64,000 nt of DNA, taken from the NCBI RefSeq assembly GCF_910592395.1, contig NC_088316.1, forward strand, positions 12,030,001 to 12,094,000, read 5' to 3'. The stretch is from Lineus longissimus. Taxonomy: Eukaryota; Nemertea; Pilidiophora; Heteronemertea; Lineidae. A model generated the notes under the pieces. That model did no database searches, was not told where the DNA came from, and saw only the letters and a program-made list of their open reading frames with translations. This document shows, piece after piece, positions 24,755 to 34,654 of this stretch (position 1 is the first letter of the stretch; every line of letters begins with the position of its first letter). A program made the position numbers and the translations under genes.

Positions 24755-26638
24755 ATGGACGATATTGAAGAACGTGAGCAGAGGGCAACTGAACTCAACC
24801 TGAGGCTCCAAAATCAAATGGATAGTGCATACTTAGAGGACATCAAGACTTATATGTCCGCTTTTATTCCGCCAGCTGAACTTGATAGAATTCGGTCGTT
24901 CTCCAACTTATGCAGATGTTTAACACAGTGAGTACACATTTGAAGATGTTCTCCAGTAACGAAATATACCTGTCTCGACACTGTATAGGTAAACGTACAT
25001 TGCGAAGCGCTGTTTCACAGTAGAATAGCGTCCAACTCGGACGGTCGTTGGTTCGATGCTCGGCCAGTGCCACTCGTTCTGTTACTTTCTACTAATAGTC
25101 CATTCATAAATGCAAGTATTCATAAAGACCATGAATACTTGATAAATGTTATGTCCGCATCGTTTGGGGCTCTGGAGGGCGAACTGCTGGTTGGATTTTC
25201 TTTGAAGTTTGGTTTTTATTGACCTTTGCCTCAAAACTTAACAAAATTTTAGGGGTTCAGCATTTTCAGTCCTGAAATAAAATATTTTCTTCAGCAAAGT
25301 CAAATTATGTGGCAACATCATCTTCTAATTCACGCAAGAACATGCGTGTGGTAGGGGCCGTAAATCGGCCTCCTTATGTTCCAGGACCTGCACGAGATAA
25401 ACCTGACCGTAGGACACCTGAATCCTTTTTATTTCCTTCTTCTCGGGAATTACAACAGCCAAAATACGAAGGTCACGTACCTGTAATAAACGTCTAGGAC
25501 ATTTTTCATTTATTTTGGCACAATCCACACGCTCATAACTTTTCCACAGTTAATCAGTGAGGAACGCTTTCACGGCCAAATAGATTCACCCAGGCCAAGC
25601 CTGTCAAACCATGAAATATTCGCTTTTCGTTATGTGTGATAATTTCAGGGTTTAGGGGTCTGAAATTAGGGGGGTTATTTTTGTACGGCTTTTAACCCGC
25701 AAAGTAGGTTTTTGACCACGACGGGTTAATTTGAACCCCATGACCACATAAGTAAGCCATTTGGACTGAAACATCATCATTCTCTTCAATTTTTACACAT
25801 CTGATTCTCAATTTAAAACGAATTATATTCAAAATGGAAAATACCATTCAACATGTTCAACTGGTATAGTGAGACCAAGCATTGATCTCAAACTGAACTA
25901 TTTTTGTCCAGATTGGTTTAATACAGGTGCGCGACCTGCACTTGTTTATGTCGTCATATCCATTCGTGAATGCGCACAGGCCTTCAAGTCGGGTATTTCG
26001 AAAAAGGCTGAGCCACAAGTCGCTAGAGTTAACACATAGCGGCTCAACCGTTCGTGGTGCAATCAACTGCATTGGTCCAGACCAGAATATGACTGTGCCA
26101 AATAAGGCCGAACACCCATTGTCTGTGTGCGGCTAGCTTAAGAACACACATTCAATTTGGTTTCATTTCACATTATATGAGTCCTTGGTTTAAGTGTGAT
26201 ACCGATACACAAGATCTCCGATGCCCTTACAAGGACCATGTAGCAGGATAGGGTGCTCTTTTCATTGGGGGCATTTAAACTACTGTCCAGCGTCCAATAA
26301 ATTTGAAACCTTCGTGCCGTCGGTAGCTTAAAGTCCAATGCTTGCTGTCATCGTCGCAAGACCATTGGTAACAATGAACGATGAGCAGGAGCCATGCAAT
26401 ATAAACAGGCCTGCACATTATGATATACACAGGCTTATATCCAGCATCTTGGTTTAAATGCTTTCAATTCAGAAAATTGAATATAATATTGACGACAGTT
26501 TCTGTTATATTTTCAGAAAAGGTAAAATATCCCCGACGAACCACAACTATCTGATAAGAATGTTTGAAGAGGTTGGCAATCGACAAGATCTTCGGGAGTT
26601 AGTACAACAATTTGACAGGGCAGAAAACAGACAGCCGG
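24755..26638 (+). other. Death effector domain (exons 1-2)
   Basis: The domain is split across the first intron. Exon 1 gives helices 1-4, including 'LEDIKTYMSAFIPPAELDRI', the usual place of 'LKFL...IP...LE.I' in DEDs. Exon 2 gives 'KGKISPTNHNYLIRMFEEVG' and then the diagnostic RxDL motif as R80-Q-D-L83. Helix order and spacing match a complete single DED. The presence of the RxDL charge pattern separates it from CARD and death domains. Confidence 0.8.
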
Positions 26639-29600
26639 GTAAGAAGAAGAACATCATTCTTCGCTCGTGTTTATGGTTTTATTTCAGAGTTACACTGCAA
26701 CCAGTTTCAAATGCCTTGTTCATACCAAAAATTAAAGCTGGAAGTCATCTTTCACAATATCTAGTTGGTCAGTGTTCCTTTTTGCAAACGCAACCAAAAA
26801 TAAATATAATTACTTTCTCCGACGATCGATCGTCTACCTCCGCCTCGGGTTCAATTTCAATTCTAAAACACATTTATTATAACCGAGGAGGACTATGGTT
26901 GCAATACCAAACCCACTGCGCTCAGAAATGGCTAATGGATTTTCCCGTTGAAATTATAACTTTTGTGATGCCGAGGTATTTTTGAATGTGTACGGCAAAA
27001 AGACTACAAGATGGATTCAAGTTTCTTGGCCAATTTTCATGAGAATTGGATATTTCGAACTTTGACGTGCAATTTTATGTCTTACTCACAAACATGTTCA
27101 AACGCTAGATTCATTTCCATCTGCATTGTTTTCAGGTGTACTCATTCCTCTGACTTGCCTCTACAATAAGGACCAGATCTTGCCTATCACGGAGCGCTTG
27201 CCTGAATTTCTCGGCTTACTGGACAAGTTCCTAGAAGAACATTCGGATTTCATACCTCAGCAGCTGTTTTATAATAATGCTGCCGCAGGGATAGCTAGGC
27301 CAGACAGAGGTAAGAACATTGTTCAGAATGAAACAACGTCTGAAGCCTGATCTACATAGAGCATAGTCTACACTTAGCAAACTTATTTAAACCTTTGTTT
27401 GTAAACATCACCAAACGCAGAGTATGCTTCTGTTCAAGTTGGAAGTTCACACTGAAAAAACTGCTTACATTGAGAAGCATTGGCATGAAACCAGAAGGTC
27501 ATTCAATCCGTTCGACCAATAATAGAAAGTTTGGAAAGAATTTTAGCTGATACAATAATTCGTCCATGATTTCATGAAGTGGCCAATCAGCAAATTTTGA
27601 GAAAACTCAACACAAGATTCTGTATTAGTTTGAATGACTCTGGAGTGGACGCACTGCCCTTAATTTTATTATGAGAACTACTTTGAATATCACCATTATA
27701 ATTGGTGTGCAAGTAAACATGGGTAGTAGAACCTAGATGGAGCTGCTATCTCAATTTCAGAAAAAATGCAGATAGGTCACTTTGTGAAATCATCGACGAA
27801 TTGTTCTCTTCACTTGTAGATATATCCTTAGAAATTGGAGGAGATCAAGTGGTAGTGAGTATCCCGAAAGGAGCAGTCACAGAGAACAAGATCATCTATT
27901 GCCATTTCGTCGATGGTGAGACACCATGCCTCCTAGAAAGCGGCCAATCACTTGTCTGCTATTCCATACCAGTTTTTCTGGGACCTACTGGAGAGGAATT
28001 CAATTCCCATCCTGTTGTTTTGAATATTGCCCATAACATCGTACCAACCCCGCAATATGTTACCGCGGCTATAAAATTTTATGTAAGGCGAGAAGGTGAT
28101 GAACTAGTGTGGAAAGAAGGCGAAGGGCACTTTTGTAGCATCGGAAAGGATAAGGCAATGATCCACCTAAGACACTTTTCGGAATTTGTATTAGCCGTTG
28201 ACCCAAGCGTATCGACAACACTTCCACCCTTCAGAGCGCGCATGATCACCATCATTAGGGACATCAGTGAGACCGAGCGTTCCCTCGTCATCATCATCGT
28301 TTTTGACTCGGCCTACATGATAAAGGTAAAATCGAATTTGATGAATAAAGTCCGGCATAAACCCACAAGTAGGTCTAGGTGATGAGCACTGCACCGACTT
28401 TGGCTGGCGGGAGTGTTCCAAAGTACTGTCTTTATTCCAACCTCATGGTCTTTGTTTCCATGTTTCAAATCATTTGAGAGAAATTTAATGTTTCCTTTTT
28501 TACAAAATACTTGGAACTACTTTAAATATCACTTTGAATCACCGTTTTCGCGATATTTTAAATCTTGATATTTTCATGTGATATTACAAAACTAGACTTT
28601 TCTTGAAATGGATATTTAGAGGAGCTGTTTGTAAACCCAAGACGAAAGTTTGAGGCTAAACCGACTATACTTGTACGAACTGTGCATGTGGCGTAGGTGC
28701 TCCAAAATTTTTTGAGGATAGTGTATATTTTAGGAGAAATGTGGAAATGTGGAATGTGTTCATTTACTACCAAGGTGTAAATACGCACACACTTTGCGAA
28801 TGCCGAAAAATCCCAACACACTCATAGCAAACGCCTACGTGGTACACCCTTACGTTAAAACGTGTACTAGCATGCATCGCCTCAATAGACATACCTCGGT
28901 GTGACTTATTAAAATTCAGCAAATTCAACTCTCTTCTAAGTCTTGTTGTAGTCGTCTGATAAACATTCTAGATTATAATAATATCTCATCTATTGATTTC
29001 TTTGACATCTTTGGCATCACACATCAATCATACACCCTCAGCATGACAGGTATGCCGACATTAAATAATCATCATAATGATTGTAACTATTTAAATAGAT
29101 AGTCACCGCGTTCACATTAAAAAAAATCATAACTTAATACAAGTCGTATATTTCAAAGAGTTTCAACGCAAAACGTATTCATCCTATGGTTTATGGCTTC
29201 ACATAAAACCGGTCGATATATCCCTCTTATTATCTCCAGTCACGAAGGCTGTCTACGAGAAGAAAACAGTATTTCCACCGACTTGATATATTGGTGACGG
29301 GAATGACCTTTTGTCTAATCTCGAGAAAAACAGGAACATTCCACTGGATGACTCAAATGAACGAAATGATAAATATTAAAGAACGCCCTAAAATGATGTA
29401 TGTCAAAACAGATGTAAACGTTTGAAATATCCGAGGATGGTCATGTCAGCCATTTTGTTTCTAATTATACCTGTTGCTACAGATGACGTTGATTACGTCT
29501 GCTTAATAGCGATTTGTCTGGGTGTGGCAAAAAGCAAGCGATTTGCGTGGCAGAATATATTCGTGAACGTGACCTACTCGTGAAATTCACGGACGAAAAT

Positions 29601-31400
29601 AACCTGCACGCGAAATTTTTCTGTTCTACAGTATTCAGTTAGATTTCGAAGTTTTCCTTTTTTGTGCACTTTGTTCGATGAAAACTACTTGACATGTAGA
29701 ATAGGAGGTGCCTGGCAGCCGAAAGCCTGGTAATATTGCCCTTTATAGCACCAGTACTGCTTTAAAGGAGAATTGATAAGTACTGTCCTTATTTCAGAAA
29801 GTGAAACAAATGCTCCGTGGAAGGAAATGCATGGTGGGTGTCACCACTAGTCAGGAAGTCATCCTGGAGCCAAGGGTCGCGTCTAAGATCAAAGTTCAGG
29901 GAAGAAGATGGACAGGAAAGGATGACGTTCAGGTTAGTCTCCCAGACGACATCTGTCCTCTTCACGACTCGGCTTTGGTTCGCCCCTTAGCAAAAATTTA
30001 CGCATCGCGCAGCAGAGTCTCGGCACTACTTGGCCTTAATTTCGCCGACCTCCCCTTTAACGAAATGAGCACAAAGCTTGTCGAAGTTCTGAACATACAT
30101 TTTTTTATCGAAGGATCTGGTATCCTCTGTAATTATATTTCTGTTTTAGAATAAAATTCCGAAGAGTATCGGATAGAAGCCTGCGTTCCTTGATATTATA
30201 TTGAAGTACCAATGTATTCGGGGCCCCAAAACATTAAGCCTGCTGCAGAACAACCCTGCAGATTATACATGTATTGCAATTCCTCAGACAAGCAAGAACA
30301 TTCTGTTGTCTGTTGCTGCATCTACCGTGATAATTTAATTCTTGATTTCAGGACGTGACCCCAGATCAACTCGACATGTTGGTATTCAAACCGGTCTATC
30401 GGGAAATAACAATGGTCCAGGAAGAGAACACAAATATACAGGATTCGAGAATGTGCAGTCTAGCCATCATTCAAAATAATCAATCACAGAAATTTGTTGT
30501 CGACGAGGACACATTCAAACTTAGAAAAGCAACAGAAGATGAGGTACATGTACAATTTAGGCCACTTCCACTTGGCTTAACACTTTTGGCTAGTCCTCTT
30601 TAAACAAAGCAAAATCTTGAACTGCCGATATTTCGATTTCAAACGAACTTCCAAAGGAAGAAGGAACCCATTGACCATATAGGGTAGGCTGGGCTGAACA
30701 AGAAGTTATGAACATCGGACAAATTGGTGTCGTATCCATTGTCTATCCAAATTCAACATGGTGCATGACATCTAACAACCATGTGCATATTATGTAAGGG
30801 CCTGACTTGATTTCCGAAAACAAAGATATTCAGAAATGGTCTTAGATAAGTGAATGACTTGAGTACATGAAGATTAGGTTATTCAGAATAGAACTGACCC
30901 TTAAATCAAAAAGAGGTTACAATTATGTAACCCCTACTTTACCTGTTTTTAAGGCCGCTTAGGCCTGTGGTTACAGATCTGCAGGTTAAGTCAAAAATAA
31001 GCTACTTGCAAGCAATTCTTTTTTTCAGGTCATAACCCCTGAATACGCTGAGTCAAGAACCGAATTTGTCGCACCAGAAACAAGTGCAACAATCACCAAT
31101 TATCTTTTTAATGAATTAGATCGCCAGAGAAAGGATTTCAAGGAAAGCATAGACGCAGTGCAGAAATATCATAGAGAGAGAGAAGACTGTCATAGAGAGG
31201 AGACCTTTGCCTTAATTGAAGCGCTAAAGGAAAATTTCAAACAGCAGAGGACAGAACAACAGAAACAGATCAAAATGTTGCAGGCGATTCTTGTGGGAAA
31301 GAAGAAGGTACACCAGAAAAAGACCTTACGCCGCCGTCGTCCGTCGCCCCCACCCCTTGACAAAATGAGTGACCCGTCTTTTATAGTGACCATGGTCTGA
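24755..31400 (+). CDS. DED-ZU5-coiled-coil protein, 7 exons, 557 aa
   Basis: Exons are 24,755-24,927, 26,517-26,638, 27,136-27,309, 27,820-28,325, 29,798-29,932, 30,352-30,543 and 31,029-31,400 (TGA). All introns are GT-AG, and phases join cleanly (2, 1, 1, 0, 0, 0). The start ATG sits in a good context (caacATGg). Residues about 10-90 form a death effector domain, residues about 157-260 a ZU5 domain, and residues about 455-525 a charged coiled coil followed by RRRR (535-538) and a proline-rich end. There is no signal peptide or membrane segment, so the product is probably cytosolic. By family knowledge, DEDs recruit partners such as caspases or adaptors by homotypic contact, and ZU5 domains occur in UNC5, PIDD and ankyrins beside death domains. 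A role in death-fold signalling is inference. Residues 99-156 and 326-434 match nothing I recognise; 326-434 occupies the place of a UPA domain. Confidence 0.85.
25018..25078 (+). repeat. tRNA-like SINE head in intron 1
   Basis: The block 'gcgtccaactcggacggtc' followed by 'gttggttcgatgctcggcc' resembles the anticodon and T-arm region of a tRNA with a B box. The 5' half is missing, so it is a truncated or decayed tRNA-derived SINE and not a tRNA gene. Confidence 0.4.
27558..27800. mobile_element. MITE copy 2, inserted just before exon 4
   Basis: This is the same element as at 10,655-10,851. It begins 'aattcgtccatgatttcatg' and ends with the inverted 'tgaaatcatcgacgaatt'. Its right end stops about 20 bp before the exon-4 acceptor (AG at 27,818-27,819). 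The polypyrimidine tract is therefore just outside the element, and the branch point probably lies within it. A diverged middle segment (about 27,610-27,670) is absent from copy 1. Confidence 0.7.
27820..28325 (+). other. ZU5 domain (exon 4)
   Basis: Exon 4 opens with 'ISLEIGGDQVVVSIPKGAV' (residues 158-176), the hallmark 'GG..V.IP.GA' start of ZU5. The block 'GPTGEEFNSHPVVLNI' follows, equivalent to the 'GP.G..F..PV.L.I' core. The exon then runs past the domain to residue 325. The whole domain in one exon makes it easy to shuffle. Confidence 0.85.
29633..29745. repeat. Dispersed repeat in intron 4
   Basis: Matches about 13,755-13,860 in the same order of blocks ('attcagttagattt', 'ttttttgtgca', 'aaaactactt', 'aggaggtg'). 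It ends about 50 bp before exon 5. The element class is not clear. Confidence 0.55.
31029..31400 (+). other. Coiled-coil and basic tail (exon 7)
   Basis: Residues 435-557. A long stretch rich in E, K, Q and R, with hydrophobics at regular spacing ('FALIEALKENFKQQRTEQQK'), predicts an oligomerising helix. A KKK/RRRR cluster and a short Pro-rich end follow. The basic cluster could be a nuclear or membrane-lipid signal (inference). Stop codon TGA at 31,398-31,400. Confidence 0.75.
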
Positions 31401-31713
31401 AGTTTCAGATAATGAAGTACAGAATTACAGACGCCCTCTGTTCTTGGCCAGTAAAATTTTCTCAGCAAAATCACATAGTACGTCATCAGAACTAGTGCAA
31501 CGTACTCTCTACTATACAACAGTAGATCATTTCACTGTTGTCGATATCGCATTAAACAGTGAACATTCTACTGTGTGTTTGCTTTTGCGCACATTCTCTG
31601 CGCAACGAAGAATACCATTGAATATTCTGGAATATTGTTGAATGACCACGTGTTTTTAATTTGTACAATATACAGTATACAGTTTTTGACTGTAGCCGAA
31701 TAGATAATCAATC

Positions 31714-31719
31714 AATAAA
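31714..31719 (+). terminator. Polyadenylation signal of the DED-ZU5 gene
   Basis: A canonical AATAAA lies 314 bp after the stop codon, with GT-rich sequence near 31,737-31,745. It is the first such hexamer after the stop in this orientation and gives a 3' UTR of roughly 330 bases. Confidence 0.55.
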
Positions 31720-31859
31720 TCAATTTGAATTTGAAATGTTGACTCTTTAATTTCATTTTAGCAGTGGGCGGCTACAGGCGGTATCATTTCCAACAACATG
31801 TCACAATAATAGACCTTTCTCCCCTATGTGCCAGGAGTATGAGGGGTTGGGGCAGTTAG

Positions 31860-32780
31860 GTCCTCTCATTCCAAGACGCCAGTCAGAATCTGGTAAATTT
31901 TTGTCTCAAGTATGAATTTTGGCAATGATCATGGGTCGGGGTCCTGGTAACTTTTTGTCTCACGTATAAAGTTTAGCAGTGATCATGGGTCGGGGTCCTA
32001 TCATTCCCAGCCGCCAGTCACAATCTGGTAACTTTTTGTCTCACATATAAAGTTTAGCAGTGATCATGGGTCGGGGTCCCATCATTCACAGCCACGAGTC
32101 ACAATCTGGTAACTTTTTGTCTCACATATAAAGTTTGGCAGTGATCATGGGTCGGGGTCCTATCATTCACAGCCACGAGTCACAATCTGGTAACTTTTTG
32201 TCTCACATATAAAGTTTGGCAATGATCATGGGTCGGGGTCCAATCATTCCCAGCCGTAAGTCACAATCAGGTAACTTTTTGTCTCACATATAAAGTTTGG
32301 CAGTGATCAGGGGTCGGGGTCCTATCATTCACAGCCACGAGTCACAATCTGGTAACTTCTTGTCTCACGTATGAAGTTTGGCAGTGATCATGGGTCGGGG
32401 TCCTATCATTCACAGCCACGAGTCACAATCTGGTAACTTTTTGTCTCACATATTTAAGTTTGGCAGTGGTCATGGGTCGGGGTCCCATCATTCCCAGCCG
32501 TAAGTAACAATCAGTTAACTTTTTGTCTAACATATAAAGTATGGCAGTGATCAGGGGTCGGGGTCCTATCATTCACAGCCAGGAGTCACAATCTGGTAAC
32601 TTTTTGTCTCACGTATGAAGTTTGGCAGTGATCATGGGTCGGGGTCCTATCATTCCCAGCCGTAAGTCACAATCGGGTAACTTTTTGTCTCACATATAAA
32701 GTTTGGCAGTGATCAGGGGTCGGGGTCCTATCATTCACAGCCACAAGTCACAATCTGGTAACTTTTTGTCTCACGTATGG
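31860..32780. repeat. 81-bp minisatellite, about 11 copies
   Basis: The core 'gatcatgggtcggggtcc' recurs at 31,927, 31,981, 32,062, 32,143 and onward. The full unit is 81 bp and includes 'cacagccacgagtcacaatc' and 'tggtaactttttgtctcac'. One early unit is 54 bp. Variants alternate ('gatcagggg' against 'gatcatggg'), which hints at a two-unit pattern in the later half. The array is contiguous, without spacers. Confidence 0.9.
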
Positions 32781-33599
32781 GCCCACTCATTGTTAGTTCA
32801 AGAAGCGGATAATAGACGGCGAAACCATCTGGCCAACTGTGAACTGTCTACTCTGTAAGCGGAAAATGGAGACAGTGAAAAGTTCACTGTTTTGTGCGGT
32901 GCATGCTCTGACTAGTGATATTCTACTTAACACGACATCATCCTGTGTGTATGAGTTTGTTCAGGGCTGCGCAGTATACATTGCTCAGTGTATTAGTGCA
33001 TCGCGGAATTTGAGAGTCGCCAATTTTGCCCGCCTGAAGATTATCATGTTTTAATGATACGAAGGGTCACAGTGTCAAGCCACCTCTCACTACTTAATTA
33101 TATAATGTTAACTCCGATCTCAACCACAGAAAAACCGGTGTTATCCGCGCAAAAGGTGTTTTGACGTGCCTAGAAGCGGTGTATCATTTAAAAACCTCAC
33201 CAACACCATATTGTACGTCAATTTTACATACGTTTCACCATTGTGCATGGGAGACTGGTGTTTCACATACGAAAATAACATGGGGACGGGATTTGTACAG
33301 AAGGTCCCAAAAGAATAGGAACTGAGGACCGAAAGGACTGTCAATTTGTGACGCATCCATTTGGCGCTACACGATATCTTCCATCGCCAAATTGACAATG
33401 ACAATTATTGAATTGTCTGCAGACCTAACTGCCAAGCCGGAATCCCTCTTCGACTAATTACCAAGGACCAATATTTGACCATTATCTAATAGATGACCCT
33501 TACAAATTGCAATGACATGACTTTGCTTTATTCCCAGTCCTGAATAACCTTTATCCCAGTTATGATACACGTCTACACCACGCCCTGTGTTTTTTTAAC
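32781..33599. other. Non-coding stretch, nothing recognised
   Basis: No exon or repeat stands out between the minisatellite and the next repeat. Frames of 71-87 codons here carry no motif. Confidence 0.5.
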
Positions 33600-34170
33600 A
33601 CTTTTCTTGTTAAGTGATAGGACTATGAACTTTAAACTTTGTACACAGGACCCCCAGGTCAGGTGACCTCTGACACTGAATTTCGGTCCGATCTGATTTC
33701 TAATTTGGCCACCAGGGGGCCAAAAGTGGAAATGTAGAAAGCGTGATATCTCCCTTATAAAATACTCGTTTTCGATAAAAAAGTTATGGCAGGTTCTCCT
33801 GGCAAGGATACATAACATATCGTATGGGTTTTTGATTTGACTTTTTTTTAGGTCACAGAGGTCAAATAGCGTAAATTGGCCGTTTGATTGTAACTATGGT
33901 ATGTTTCATAACCGCTAAAGCTATTAACTTGAAATTTAGTACACGATTCCCTTCATCCTTTAATTTCTGATACCGAATTGATCTGATTCTCGACTTGACC
34001 ACCAGGGGACCAAAACTAAAAAAGGTAAAAAGTGCACTTTCTCGCTTATTAATGACTTGATTTTGATGATATTTTATGGTAGGTACTCCGAGTAATGATA
34101 TATCACATATCCTACGAATTTTTGATTTGACCTAATTTTCACGGTCACAGAGGTCAAATGGCCTAAAAAG
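33600..34170. repeat. Two diverged tandem units of about 290 bp
   Basis: Positions about 33,600-33,880 and 33,890-34,170 share ordered blocks: 'actttaaactttgtacac/acttgaaatttagtacac', 'accaggggrccaaaa', 'catatcstacg' and 'ggtcacagaggtcaaat'. This is an old tandem duplication of a non-coding unit. The sequence from 34,171 to 34,600 holds nothing recognisable. Confidence 0.65.
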
Positions 34171-34603
34171 TTCCAGTTGCGGAATTGGCTTGGGTCAACG
34201 CGTGACCCGAGAGAGCTCTGTCCAAACGCGCGTCTTAGATGTTGAAACCATAATATGTCCCCTAGTTGACGGACTCTGCTTAAATGAATTCGTCAGGATG
34301 ATGAAGGAGAACATGATTGTGGTACCAGTCGATATGGTGTTGAGATTAAAAAGCCGTCCGCGAAAAAGGAGTTAAACATTTTTTGGGGAAAAAAGTCTGT
34401 TCCATTAAAAAAGAAGCCCCCCAAAAAGCAAATCAATTATTCTTCAGGTGGGACGATGGTAAAGAGTCTAGAGCGAGGCGAAGGATCACTCAATCAGACA
34501 ATTCTGCTCTTTTCTGTGCCTTACTACAACAGAAACTATTCCAAATAGAACAATATTCGACAAAAAACACGACTACATTTATGGGAAATACAGGTCTAAT
34601 GCT

Positions 34604-34609
34604 TTTATT
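34604..34609 (-). terminator. Polyadenylation signal of the astacin-ShK gene
   Basis: AATAAA on the minus strand, about 46 bases after the stop codon at 34,655. The position suits a very short 3' UTR. Confidence 0.6.
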
Positions 34610-34654
34610 CTAATTGAAATACATCAAAATATCGTAGATTGTGAGACCGTTGCT

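Noticed and set aside
25018-25078. Treating the tRNA-like block in intron 1 as a real tRNA gene
   Set aside because: The 5' half and acceptor stem are missing; a decayed SINE explains it better.
31860-32780. Regular repeats that could suggest a CRISPR-like array
   Set aside because: Units are 81 bp, contiguous and without unique spacers, in an intron-rich animal genome.
34190-34613. Two + strand frames (61 and 76 codons) downstream of the repeat
   Set aside because: No motif, and they lie antisense to the short 3' end of the astacin gene without their own splice or start signals.
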